Shown here piece by piece: positions 7,647 through 15,835 of a stretch of DNA of 39,211 nucleotides. A program made the translations under genes and the position numbers. Position 1 is the stretch's first letter. Each line of letters begins with the position of its first letter. This DNA is from Mesohalobacter salilacus. Its GTDB lineage: Bacteria; Bacteroidota; Bacteroidia; Flavobacteriales; Flavobacteriaceae. A model generated the notes under the pieces. It searched no databases. It was not told where the DNA came from and saw only the letters and a list, made by a program, of their open reading frames with translations. The stretch is taken from positions 1 to 39,211 of the forward strand of contig RRZV01000022.1 of NCBI GenBank assembly GCA_003931895.1. Direction: 5' to 3'.

Positions 7647-10388
7647 CTACTCGTTAAACAACCTCACCAACCGGATAAATTCTGCGCGATAGCCTTCTTT
7701 GTCATTTTCCAAACCTTGTTTAGCCAATTCTACAATAGCTTCTTTATCCGTTTTGCTAATCAATTGAGAGTCTCTCAACTTTAAACCAAACCAAGCAACA
7801 GCTGTGGCAAATTTGAAATCAGCATCTGTGTTTTTCAGTTTTAAAGATCGGTTTTTAACAATGCGTTCCATTTTGATGCTTTTATCTGCTTTCGGTGGCT
7901 TGTATCTGAATTTGACAGTTGCCAGTTCATCGCTATAGGTTTCAAATTTGGGTTGTTCTATTTTTTGGTACTTTAAATTTGGTTTAAATTCACCAAACTG
8001 ACTTTCTACACCTCGTGGTATCACTTCATAAAGTGCTGTCACTTGATGGTTGACTCCAATTTCGCCAGCATCTTTGTTGTCATCAGCAAAATCACGGTCT
8101 TCGAGCATTCGGGTCTCGTAGCCTATGAGTCTGTAGGAGTCCACGTGTTTAGGATTGAATTCAATTTGAATTTTGACGTCTTTGGCAATGGCGTAGAGGC
8201 TCCCTTTAAATTCGCGTTCCAAAAACTTTTGGGCTTCCTGATAGGTGTCGATGTAGGCGTAATTCCCATTGCCTTTTTGAGACAGGCTCTGCATTTTGCT
8301 GTCTTTGTAATTGCCCATACCATAGCCTAGACAAGTCAGAAAAATGTTTGTTTTACGCTTTTTAGCAATCAGATCTTCCAGACTTTCGTTTTGGGTGACA
8401 CCGATATTAAAGTCGCCATCAGTAGCAATAACTACACGATTATTACCATTCTTGACAAAGTTTTCTTCCGCTAGGCTATAAGCGGTTTTAATGCCCTGAC
8501 TGGCGTAGGTTCCACCGCCACTAGAGAGACTGTTAATGGCATCTTTAATCTTGGTTTTTTGATTTCCGGAGGTCGGTTCCAATACCACCTTTGAATTTCC
8601 GGCGTAAGTCACTAAAGCGATATAGTCTTTAGCTCTCATTTGGTCAACCAGCAGATTCAAGGATTTTTTGACCAATGGCAATTTGTTTTGGTTGTTCATA
8701 GAACCGGATACATCTATTAAGAAAACCAAATTAGAAGCTGGCAATTGCTCTGTTGGAATATCTTTTCCTTGTAATGCAATTTTTAGCAGTTTATGCTTTT
8801 CATTCCACGGGGCATCAGAGTAGGCCGTGTGAATAGCAAACGGGTGTTTATCTGTTGGTTTGTCGTAGTCGTATTCAAAGAAATTGAGCATTTCCTCGAT
8901 ACGCACAGCATCTTTGGGGACGTCCTGACCATTGTTGATCATTCGGCGAATATTGGTATAGGCCGCTCGATCCACATCTATAGAAAACGTAGATAACGGC
9001 TCAGACAGCGGACTGGTAAACGGGTTTTCATTAAAGGTTTCGTAGTCTTCATTATTAGGTTGAGTAGGAATACTAGCTGTTTTTGCTATACTATCAAATG
9101 CTTTCTTTTCTTTAAGATTAGCTTCTTCAGTAAGGATTAAGACTACTCCATTATCACCTCGATTTCCATAAATTGAAGTTGCATTGGCGTCTTTTAAAAC
9201 TTTTAAAGACTTTATTTTAATTGGATTTAAGTTGCTAAATTCTTTTGGATTAACTGGTTTACCATCTACAATAAAAAGGGGTTCTTTAGTTGATCTGATA
9301 GACGTTACACCTCTAAGCATTACAGAGGTTGGTTGACCATTTGCCTGTCGCAATTTAGCTCCAGCTACTTTTCCTGACATGACTTGACTGATTGAAGCAA
9401 CAGGTACTTGCTGAACGGTTTCAGTATTTTTCTGTCTCCTTTTTTCTCTTCTTCTTTGTCTCCTAGTGGATTTATCTTCCAAAACAACTTCACTTAGCTG
9501 TGCACTATCCGGCTGTAAAACCACAGTAATATTTTTTTGATCTTTTATTTGAATTTCCTGAGTAATAAATCCAATATAACTAAAAATCAGGGTTTCTTTA
9601 GGTTTAGCTTCAATGGTAAATTTTCCATCAAAATCGGTTTGTGTTCCGTCTGAAGTTCCTTTTATAAAAATATTTACACCTGGAATTGGTAGACCATCTT
9701 CATCCATTACTGTTCCATTAATCATAAACTTATTTTGATTTTCAATATCGGTAATAAAATTTTGTTGTGTTTTCGGGGCTTGTTTATTGGGATAGGTTTC
9801 ATTGAGCTGCTTTTTCTCAATAACTGCTATTTTCGACTGTAGATTAAGGTTAGAATCATTTGTTTTAGCTGAAATGCTTTCAACCGAAGACGAGGCTACA
9901 TCTTGTTGTTCAGCTTTTCGACTAAGGGTTTTATTTTCATCAATTTCAGCTGTATCTTCAATTGCTTCAGCTTCAGCAGCAACAACAGGTTCTGTTTTTA
10001 TAGGTTTTGGTGAATCCGCCTGATTTTCAACTGAATCCAAATATTGCCTATCTTGGCTATCAATATTTTGAGGCTCTTCTTTAATATCTTCAACAACTTC
10101 GTTATTTGAATTTTCATTCAGTTTTACATCTTTATTGATAATGGGGTTTTCATTTAAAGGATCTGTGGAATCCATAAATTGAAATCCGGTAAATATGAGG
10201 ACTGCAATCACAGCTGCAGCGCTAAGTGTTCTATAGAGTATCATGCGTTTTCGATTTTTAGGGTTCAATTTTTGGGAAACAGTTTCCCAGACCTCTTTTT
10301 TACGGTTAAAAGGTTGTTGTTCCTGCTTTTCAGCAGCTTGTTTTATGCGTTCAAAAAGGTTATCCTGCTTGTTCATTGTTCTTTTCAT
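7647..10388 (-). CDS. Anti-sigma-like / regulatory-plug / VWA fusion protein
   Basis: This 913-residue single-pass membrane protein has a cytoplasmic tail (1-50), a membrane helix (about 51-71), a low-complexity Glu/Asn/Ser linker (about 75-215), and a carboxypeptidase-regulatory-like beta domain (about 222-302, GTVMDEDGLPIPGVNIFIKG). A basic linker follows, then a TonB-receptor-plug-like domain (about 323-421, ISQVMSGKVAGAKLR to SIYGNRGDNGVVLIL). The rest resembles E. coli YfbK: an N-terminal domain (about 445-540), a VWA domain with an intact metal site starting at Asp559 (DVSGSM), and a DUF3520-type C-terminal domain (about 735-911). There is no beta-barrel, so the plug is not part of a transporter. 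The gene overlaps the ECF sigma gene by 29 bases (17 if Met5 is the start), so the N-terminal tail may act as anti-sigma. Confidence 0.8.
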   Translation of the reverse strand: MKRTMNKQDNLFERIKQAAEKQEQQPFNRKKEVWETVSQKLNPKNRKRMILYRTLSAAAVIAVLIFTGFQFMDSTDPLNENPIINKDVKLNENSNNEVVEDIKEEPQNIDSQDRQYLDSVENQADSPKPIKTEPVVAAEAEAIEDTAEIDENKTLSRKAEQQDVASSSVESISAKTNDSNLNLQSKIAVIEKKQLNETYPNKQAPKTQQNFITDIENQNKFMINGTVMDEDGLPIPGVNIFIKGTSDGTQTDFDGKFTIEAKPKETLIFSYIGFITQEIQIKDQKNITVVLQPDSAQLSEVVLEDKSTRRQRRREKRRQKNTETVQQVPVASISQVMSGKVAGAKLRQANGQPTSVMLRGVTSIRSTKEPLFIVDGKPVNPKEFSNLNPIKIKSLKVLKDANATSIYGNRGDNGVVLILTEEANLKEKKAFDSIAKTASIPTQPNNEDYETFNENPFTSPLSEPLSTFSIDVDRAAYTNIRRMINNGQDVPKDAVRIEEMLNFFEYDYDKPTDKHPFAIHTAYSDAPWNEKHKLLKIALQGKDIPTEQLPASNLVFLIDVSGSMNNQNKLPLVKKSLNLLVDQMRAKDYIALVTYAGNSKVVLEPTSGNQKTKIKDAINSLSSGGGTYASQGIKTAYSLAEENFVKNGNNRVVIATDGDFNIGVTQNESLEDLIAKKRKTNIFLTCLGYGMGNYKDSKMQSLSQKGNGNYAYIDTYQEAQKFLEREFKGSLYAIAKDVKIQIEFNPKHVDSYRLIGYETRMLEDRDFADDNKDAGEIGVNHQVTALYEVIPRGVESQFGEFKPNLKYQKIEQPKFETYSDELATVKFRYKPPKADKSIKMERIVKNRSLKLKNTDADFKFATAVAWFGLKLRDSQLISKTDKEAIVELAKQGLENDKEGYRAEFIRLVRLFNE

Positions 10389-10914
10389 TTTGATAATAGT
10401 AGAGATTGACCAGTGCTTTTAACTTAGTTTTGGCCACGTTAAGCTGAGACTTGGATGTGCCAGTGCTTATCTCTAATAATTTTGCAATATCCTTGTGGGC
10501 AAAGCCTTCTATTACATATAGTTTAAAAATAGTCTGGCAGCCTTTTGGCAACTGTTCAACAAGCTTAAGGAGTTGGTGTTCCTCCAGCCTGGCCTCTGCG
10601 ACGTCTTGGGTCGCAGGGTGCGTCTTCATGTCATCTATATATAGATGTGTAAAGTTCTTTTTTACGAGCTTTAAACAATTATTTATTGTAATGCGCTTGG
10701 ACCAGGTGTAAATGGCGTCGTGATGTTTAAGTTGATCAAGCTTAGTGAATATGGTATAGAAACTGTCGGCCAGCACTTCATCTATATCTTCTTCGTGTTT
10801 CAAATAGCGCTTGCAGACCCAGTACAATTGATCGGCCAGCTCGTCGTACAACTGCTTTTGAGCCGACTGCTTGTGTTTTTTACAAGCTGCTATAAGTTTT
10901 TTCAGGTCTGCCAT
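10360..10914 (-). CDS. ECF-family RNA polymerase sigma factor
   Basis: The 184-residue protein has sigma region 2 at about residues 18-88 (DEVLADSFYTIFTKLD, then YTWSKRITINNCLKLVKK) and region 4 at about 115-170 (helix-turn-helix GFAHKDIAKLLEISTGTSKSQLNVAKTKL). It belongs to the same broad type as the sigma factor at 2954 but is clearly divergent from it. It is the first gene of a two-gene operon, and its 3' end overlaps the VWA/plug fusion gene. The start is the ATG complement at 10912-10914. Confidence 0.9.
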   Translation of the reverse strand: MADLKKLIAACKKHKQSAQKQLYDELADQLYWVCKRYLKHEEDIDEVLADSFYTIFTKLDQLKHHDAIYTWSKRITINNCLKLVKKNFTHLYIDDMKTHPATQDVAEARLEEHQLLKLVEQLPKGCQTIFKLYVIEGFAHKDIAKLLEISTGTSKSQLNVAKTKLKALVNLYYYQNEKNNEQAG

Positions 10915-10934
10915 ACACTGGTCTTTACTCTTAA

Positions 10935-10958
10935 GAGGGTTGATTTTTCAAAAAGGTT
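10935..10958 (-). promoter_or_regulatory. Possible ECF-type promoter of the second sigma operon
   Basis: On the minus strand AACC (10958-10955) and CCCTC (10939-10935) are separated by 15 bases, about 20 bases before the start codon. A ten-base palindrome, CTCTTAAGAG (10928-10937), overlaps the downstream element and could be an operator. This is a weak pattern match. Confidence 0.25.
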
Positions 10959-11277
10959 CGAATTGGATTGAATTATTTTTAATCTAAACAATAACTACCT
11001 AATTATTAACTTGTTAAATTATCAGTGATAATTGTTTTCACTATTCATTTATGTATATAGTAAGAACAGATAATTTGAATTCACTATTATTATGACGACA
11101 TGAGTAATATCTCATGTTTGGAGATATGATTCACTAAAAGATTTTTTACTTTGATAAACTCTGTACAAGCACTTCGACAAGTTTCGCTCAGAGTCATAAT
11201 CGAATGTTTTACCAGCGATAGTAGTCTACTCTTCAGCAAACAGGCCAAGATGCCGACTGACAGAAAACCTTTAAGTT
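10938..11277. other. Long intergenic region with a hairpin and a repeat-like stretch
   Basis: This gap between the sigma gene and queG has no credible coding frame. It contains a perfect seven-pair hairpin, ACATGAG (11098-11104) with CTCATGT (11111-11117), with no T-run on either side. At about 11170-11196 is the stretch CACTTCGACAAGTTTCGCTC, similar to short dispersed repeats often seen between flavobacterial genes. The rest is AT-rich DNA in which I see nothing. Confidence 0.5.
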
Positions 11278-12213
11278 TTAACCCTCTCGTTTAGATTTTA
11301 AAAATTCAATATTACGTTTTAACCCAATATATTTTGTCCGTTTTACGGCAGATTTTTTAAAAATATCTTGAAACACTTCTTCGGTAATCTCTTCCCAATC
11401 TTGTTTGTTGTAGTTTAACAATCGATCATCGGGATTAAAAAGAGGTTCATTATGACTTTTGCTAAAGCTATTCCACGGGCAAACATCTTGACACACGTCA
11501 CAACCAAACATCCAATCGTCAAATTGTCCTTTGTAACTTGAGGGTAAATCGTCTTTAAGTTCAATGGTAAAATACGAAATACATTTGCTTCCATCAACCA
11601 CATAAGGATCTACAATGGCATCTGTCGGACATGCATCTATACAGGCTGTGCAACTTCCGCAATGGTCTGTTACTGGTGTGTCATATTCCAATTCTAAATC
11701 GATAATTAACTCAGCAATGAAGTAAAAAGAGCCCATTGATTTGGTTAAAACATTGCTGTGTTTGCCCATCCATCCCAAACCACTTCGGACTGCCCAAGCT
11801 TTATCTAAAACTGGTGCCGAATCGACAAACGCTCGGCCATGCACCTCGCCAATTTCCGCTTGAATATGTTTTAATAAGGATTTGAGTTTTCGCTTGATGA
11901 CGAAGTGATAGTCTACTCCATAAGCGTATTTGCTAATTTTATAAGTATCTGATGTTTGCTGTTTTTCAGGATAATAGTTAAACAATAATGACACGACACT
12001 TTTTGAGCCTTCCACCAGTTTGGTCGGGTCTAGACGTTTGTCAAAGTGATTTTCCATATATTGCATTTCGCCGTGCATATTGTCATTAAGCCATTGCTCA
12101 AGACGCGGTGCTTCATCCTCTAAAAATTCAGCTTTACTTATGCCACAGGATAAAAATCCTAAGCGCTTGGCTTCAGATTTGATGATGTGGGTGTAAGTTT
12201 CTGCGTTTGACAT
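11278..12213 (-). CDS. queG: Epoxyqueuosine reductase
   Basis: This 311-residue cytoplasmic cobalamin and iron-sulfur enzyme reduces epoxyqueuosine to queuosine in the wobble position of tRNAs for Asn, Asp, His and Tyr. The catalytic Asp131 lies in [13 protein letters not shown]. One 4Fe-4S motif is Cys185, 188, 191, 195 ([11 protein letters not shown]). The second uses Cys211 and Cys238, 241, 245 (CDVCQDVC). KYAYGVDYH (95-103) belongs to the cobalamin-binding side. The C-terminal HEAT-repeat extension of longer QueG proteins is absent. The gene lies 81 bases downstream of a same-strand thioesterase gene. No other queuosine gene is in the window. Confidence 0.93.
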   Translation of the reverse strand: MSNAETYTHIIKSEAKRLGFLSCGISKAEFLEDEAPRLEQWLNDNMHGEMQYMENHFDKRLDPTKLVEGSKSVVSLLFNYYPEKQQTSDTYKISKYAYGVDYHFVIKRKLKSLLKHIQAEIGEVHGRAFVDSAPVLDKAWAVRSGLGWMGKHSNVLTKSMGSFYFIAELIIDLELEYDTPVTDHCGSCTACIDACPTDAIVDPYVVDGSKCISYFTIELKDDLPSSYKGQFDDWMFGCDVCQDVCPWNSFSKSHNEPLFNPDDRLLNYNKQDWEEITEEVFQDIFKKSAVKRTKYIGLKRNIEFLKSKREG

Positions 12214-12221
12214 TATGGATT

Positions 12222-12229
12222 CAAATATA
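12222..12229 (-). promoter_or_regulatory. Putative -7 box of queG, close to the start codon
   Basis: The minus strand reads TATATTTG (12229-12222), a full match to TAnnTTTG, ending 8 bases before the ATG. If used, it would give an mRNA with almost no leader. No TTG lies at the usual distance. Confidence 0.35.
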
Positions 12230-12294
12230 ACACCTCGATAGGTTTCTCTATTGTACCAAGTGAAAAATTAAGTCAAAATGAAGATAAACAATAA

Positions 12295-12684
12295 CTATGA
12301 GGTCAAAATTTCAAATAAATATTTAGGACATCTAATAGGCCTGCGAGTTTGTGCAGACATAAAGACTAAAATCACTTTTGCTGTGGCGACAATTTCATCA
12401 GCACCATTTAGTAATTTATAATCAAAACCAATCTTTACGTCTGGGGATTTTGAGCATTCAACCTGAACCTTAACGTTACCGCCAAACACCAAAGGCTTTT
12501 TATAATCTATTTCAATTTTATAAACAGGCAACATTATACCATCTTGTTCTAAATTAGAGTAATTTATACCTTTTTTTTCAAGCCATTCAATTCGAGCTTG
12601 TTCCAGGTATAGCAGGTAATTAGCGTGATGAACTACACCCATTTGATCGGTTTCCGCATAACGGATTTTATATAAAAACTCCAT
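12295..12684 (-). CDS. YbgC/4-hydroxybenzoyl-CoA-type thioesterase
   Basis: This 129-residue single hotdog-fold protein is predicted to hydrolyse acyl-CoA esters in the cytoplasm. The family signature RYAETDQMGVVHHANYL (8-24) carries the catalytic Asp13 and His19, and the central helix follows (YLEQARIEWLEKKG). The length is normal for the family. It lies directly upstream of queG on the same strand and is divergent from dnaA; neither neighbour suggests a substrate. It is distinct from the thioesterase encoded at 34596. Confidence 0.85.
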   Translation of the reverse strand: MEFLYKIRYAETDQMGVVHHANYLLYLEQARIEWLEKKGINYSNLEQDGIMLPVYKIEIDYKKPLVFGGNVKVQVECSKSPDVKIGFDYKLLNGADEIVATAKVILVFMSAQTRRPIRCPKYLFEILTS

Positions 12685-12795
12685 AGTTTGTACAGTTAAT
12701 AACTTTTATTTTTCTACTTTTATAAAAGTTTTGTATACGCAAAAAAAACTTAAAATTCAATAGCGATTTTATTTTTTTATGAATTGATTTGTTCA

Positions 12796-12803
12796 CATAT
12801 TTG
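12796..12803 (+). promoter_or_regulatory. Possible -7 box upstream of dnaA
   Basis: CATATTTG has one mismatch to TAnnTTTG and lies 55 bases before the dnaA ATG. No TTG is found at the usual distance. The leader would contain a small hairpin, GAGGT (12816-12820) with ACCTC (12829-12833). Weak support. Confidence 0.25.
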
Positions 12804-12858
12804 CCATGTCAAAACGAGGTAGATTTTCACCTCTAAAATTGTAAATTTAAGATTAATT

Positions 12859-14286
12859 ATGAATAAAACTGCGGAATCAGTTTGGGAAAATTGTTTGTCT
12901 TTTATAAAGGATAACATCACACCGCAAGCATACAAAACTTGGTTTGAGCCCATAAAAGCTGTTAAGCTTACTGATAACGCATTAAGCATTCAGGTGCCTT
13001 CTAAATTTTTTTATGAATGGCTTGAAGAACATTACGTCAAATTGCTTCGCGTTGCGCTTAATAAAAGTTTAGACAATCAAGCCAAACTTGTTTATGTGAT
13101 AAAAATGGAAAACGCAAGAGGCAAAAAGCCAGCTTTTACAGAAAAAATACCAAGTTCACAGCGAAGTAAGGTCAATTCTCAGAATGTTAGCATGGCGCTT
13201 AACACTAAAAATCCCGAGTTAAAAAACCCATTTGTTATTCCTGGAATTAGAAATTTAAAAATTGACTCGCAGCTTAATTCCAATTACAATTTTGACAATT
13301 TTCTCGAAGGTGATTCTAACCGTTTAGCTCGTTCTGCTTCAAAAGCAGTTTCAGCTAAACCAGGTGGAACATCCTTTAATCCGCTGCTTATTTTCGGTGG
13401 TGTTGGCTTGGGTAAAACACATTTAGCTCACGCAATTGGGGTTGATGTTAAGGATAAACACCCTAACAAAACCGTATTGTATATTTCTGCTGAAAAATTT
13501 ACTCAACAATACATAGAATCGGTAAGGAAAAATACCAGAAACGATTTTATTCACTTTTATCAAGTCATTGACGTTCTTATTGTAGATGATATTCAATTGC
13601 TGTCTGGCAAAAAAGGTACTCAAGATGTATTTTTTCATATCTTTAATCACTTACATCAAAATGGCAAGCAGGTCATTTTAACCAGTGATAAAGCCCCTGT
13701 CGATATGCAAGAAATAGAAAAACGCTTGCTATCGCGCTTTAAATGGGGTTTATCTGCCGAATTACTCAAGCCCGATTATGAAACTAGGAAAAAAATTATT
13801 AGCAGCAAACTCTATCGCGATGGTGTTGAAATCGGAGAAGACATTATAGATTTTGTTGCCAAGAATATTAAAAGTAACATCAGAGAACTTGAAGGTGCTA
13901 TTATTTCTTTAATCGCTCACTCTTCATTCAATAAAGAAGAAGTAGATTTAGCTTTGGCTAAAAAAATTGTCGATAATTATGTTCACAATTCTAAAAAAGA
14001 AATTTCTATAGACCACATTCAAAAAGTGGTGAGTAGTTATTTCCAAATGGATACGGACACCTTACAGTCAAAAACCCGAAAACGACACATTGTTCAAGCT
14101 AGACAAATCGCTATGTTCTTTGCCAAAAAAATGACCAAAGCTTCACTAGCTAGCATTGGCAAACAAATTGGCGATAGAGATCACGCTACTGTTTTGCACG
14201 CTTGTAAAACCGTTAACAACTTAACTTCAACAGACAAGCAGTTTAAAAAATTTGTTGAAGACCTTGACAAACGCTTAGTAGAGTAA
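12859..14286 (+). CDS. dnaA: Chromosomal replication initiator protein DnaA
   Basis: This 475-residue AAA+ ATPase binds DnaA boxes and opens the replication origin. The N-terminal DnaB-interaction domain spans about 1-70 (SVWENCLSFIKDNITPQAYKTWF), followed by a variable linker to about 140. The AAA+ domain has Walker A GGVGLGKT (180-187) and Walker B VLIVDD (239-244). The C-terminal DNA-binding domain carries the DnaA signature IGDRDHATVLHACKTV (437-452). Length and motifs are complete. The usual partner dnaN is not adjacent: a phosphatase gene follows 4 bases after the stop. The upstream region lacks clear DnaA boxes, so the origin is probably elsewhere. Confidence 0.97.
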   Translation: MNKTAESVWENCLSFIKDNITPQAYKTWFEPIKAVKLTDNALSIQVPSKFFYEWLEEHYVKLLRVALNKSLDNQAKLVYVIKMENARGKKPAFTEKIPSSQRSKVNSQNVSMALNTKNPELKNPFVIPGIRNLKIDSQLNSNYNFDNFLEGDSNRLARSASKAVSAKPGGTSFNPLLIFGGVGLGKTHLAHAIGVDVKDKHPNKTVLYISAEKFTQQYIESVRKNTRNDFIHFYQVIDVLIVDDIQLLSGKKGTQDVFFHIFNHLHQNGKQVILTSDKAPVDMQEIEKRLLSRFKWGLSAELLKPDYETRKKIISSKLYRDGVEIGEDIIDFVAKNIKSNIRELEGAIISLIAHSSFNKEEVDLALAKKIVDNYVHNSKKEISIDHIQKVVSSYFQMDTDTLQSKTRKRHIVQARQIAMFFAKKMTKASLASIGKQIGDRDHATVLHACKTVNNLTSTDKQFKKFVEDLDKRLVE

Positions 14287-14290
14287 ATTT

Positions 14291-14746
14291 ATGAACACTA
14301 AAATTCTTATGGTGTGTCTTGGAAATATTTGTCGCTCGCCTCTGGCAGAGGGCATTTTAAAAACCAAAGTCAATACCGATAATGTGTTTATAGACTCTGC
14401 TGGCACTGGTAATTATCACGTGGGACAACAACCCGACGAGCGTTCTATAAAAATTGCTCAAGAACACAATATAGACATCACACAACAGCGAGGCAGACAA
14501 TTTGAAGTTTCAGATTTTGACCGATTTGATCTCATTTATGTGATGGACAATTCTAATTACGAAGATGTCTTGAGCTTGGCAAGAAATGACCAAGATCGCA
14601 ACAAAGTTCATTTGATATTAAATGAAGTTTTACCCAATGAAAATTGCGATGTGCCAGATCCCTATACCGGTGGTATTGATGGATTTAAAAGGGTTTATGA
14701 CATGCTTGATCAGGCTTGCGATAAGATTGCTGAGAAATTGAATTAA
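14291..14746 (+). CDS. Low-molecular-weight protein-tyrosine phosphatase
   Basis: This 151-residue cytoplasmic phosphatase has the P-loop C-x5-R-S at the very N terminus (Cys9 to Arg15, VCLGNICRSP) and the general-acid Asp123 in the DPYTGG segment (123-128). The length is typical. It starts 4 bases after dnaA and is almost certainly co-transcribed with it, though no functional link is known to me. Targets in bacteria include tyrosine-phosphorylated proteins of capsule synthesis, but nothing of that kind is nearby. Confidence 0.92.
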   Translation: MNTKILMVCLGNICRSPLAEGILKTKVNTDNVFIDSAGTGNYHVGQQPDERSIKIAQEHNIDITQQRGRQFEVSDFDRFDLIYVMDNSNYEDVLSLARNDQDRNKVHLILNEVLPNENCDVPDPYTGGIDGFKRVYDMLDQACDKIAEKLN

Positions 14747-14779
14747 GCTTGGTAAGGATAAAATAGAGCCTAACCTTTA

Positions 14780-14866
14780 ACCATTTAAATCATCTATTGG
14801 AGTACCAGAATTAGCGTCAAAATTATTTCCAAAACTCAACATTAAAATGACTGATGTTTTTGAGTA
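14780..14866 (-). pseudogene. Possible short gene remnant
   Basis: The minus strand holds 29 protein-like codons (from YSKTSVIL to IDDLNG) closed by TAA at 14777-14779, just downstream of the J-protein gene. Only 21 codons follow the internal ATG at 14842. The composition looks coding-like, but the piece is too short to assign and may be chance. Confidence 0.2.
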
Positions 14867-14889
14867 TAATAAAAATTAATCACCGAGAT

Positions 14890-15627
14890 TTAAAACCCGC
14901 GCTCTTTCTGCAATTGCTCGTAAGCTTCTTGCACTTTATTAAACTTTTCTTTTGCTCCTTTTTGATAAGCTTCATCCATATTTTGTAGTTTATCTGGATG
15001 ATATTTTTTCACCATTTTTCGGTAAGCTTTTTTAATATCGGCATCACTTGCATCTTCATCAACTTCAAGAATTTTAAAAGCTTCATCAGCAGACTTGATA
15101 AACATGGCCTTTATGCTTTCAAAATCTCTGTAACTTAACTGAAAATACCCGGAAATCTCATTAATCTTTTTGATCTCTTTATCAGTGATATGCCCATCGG
15201 CTTGAGCAATATTAAATAAAAAGTGTATAATTTGAAGCCGGACTTCGTATCGTACTCTAGGCTTTAAAAATTGACAAATATTACTGGCAGAAACTTGCCG
15301 TTTTTTGATGACCTCATTAAAAGTTTTAAACGTTGCATTGGCTCTTTCCTTGCCATAGGCTTGAACAAAATATCCGCGTACATAATCTAGCTCTTTCTGA
15401 CTCACACTTCCATCGGCTTTAATCACTAAGCTAGCCAATGACAATAAGTTGAGTTCAAAATCACCAGGTGAAACACTTTGGCTACCCTGAAAAACATCGC
15501 CAAAAGACTGTCGTCTTCTTTTAGGTAGGAGGACAATGTCTAACAAACTCCCAATCAAATAGCCAGCTAAAGCACCAAAAAAACCGCGAAAAAAAAAGCC
15601 AATAATGGCACCAACCCATTTTAACAT
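14890..15627 (-). CDS. DjlA-like membrane-anchored J-domain protein
   Basis: The 245-residue protein has an N-terminal glycine-rich membrane helix (about 5-30), a TerB-like helical domain (about 55-180) with two acidic EF-hand-like turns (KADGSVSQKE at 70-79, QADGHITDKE at 142-151), and a C-terminal J domain (about 183-243) with the HPD triad at 210-212. This order matches E. coli DjlA. It is predicted to recruit and stimulate DnaK at the inner face of the cytoplasmic membrane. It is monocistronic. The start is supported by a -7 box 18 bases upstream. Confidence 0.85.
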   Translation of the reverse strand: MLKWVGAIIGFFFRGFFGALAGYLIGSLLDIVLLPKRRRQSFGDVFQGSQSVSPGDFELNLLSLASLVIKADGSVSQKELDYVRGYFVQAYGKERANATFKTFNEVIKKRQVSASNICQFLKPRVRYEVRLQIIHFLFNIAQADGHITDKEIKKINEISGYFQLSYRDFESIKAMFIKSADEAFKILEVDEDASDADIKKAYRKMVKKYHPDKLQNMDEAYQKGAKEKFNKVQEAYEQLQKERGF

Positions 15628-15645
15628 ATCAAATCAATATGTTTG

Positions 15646-15653
15646 CAAATATA
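15646..15653 (-). promoter_or_regulatory. Putative -7 box of the J-domain protein gene
   Basis: The minus strand reads TATATTTG (15653-15646), a full match to TAnnTTTG, 18 bases before the ATG. A -33 TTG at the usual distance was not found. Confidence 0.45.
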
Positions 15654-15792
15654 AAGGCATTATTAAATTAAACTAAGTATTTAATTGTGAATTCGGAATT
15701 TGGCTGAAGTGTATATTATATGTCGTTTTTTAAAGAATGTTAGTGTAACATTAAAATTTAAGCCATTAAAATTCATTTCATTAGAGATAACT

Positions 15793-15800
15793 TATATTTG
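15793..15800 (+). promoter_or_regulatory. Putative -7 box of the Mrp-Nfu-reductase-ferredoxin operon
   Basis: TATATTTG is a full match to TAnnTTTG, 35 bases before the GTG start of the Mrp-type gene. No TTG lies at the usual distance upstream. Confidence 0.45.
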
Positions 15801-15835
15801 CATTTTAATCTAATCTAAATAATAAAAACAGTTAA

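Noticed and set aside
9802-10023. Open frames opposite the VWA/plug fusion gene (also 8043-8330 and 10179-10409)
   Set aside because: They lie antisense within a clearly coding, long gene and have no family features; they are by-products of its codon use.
12685-12858. Possible replication origin beside dnaA
   Set aside because: Only one loose DnaA-box-like site (TTGTTCACA at 12789) was found. There is no cluster of boxes, no AT-rich repeat array and no dnaN nearby.
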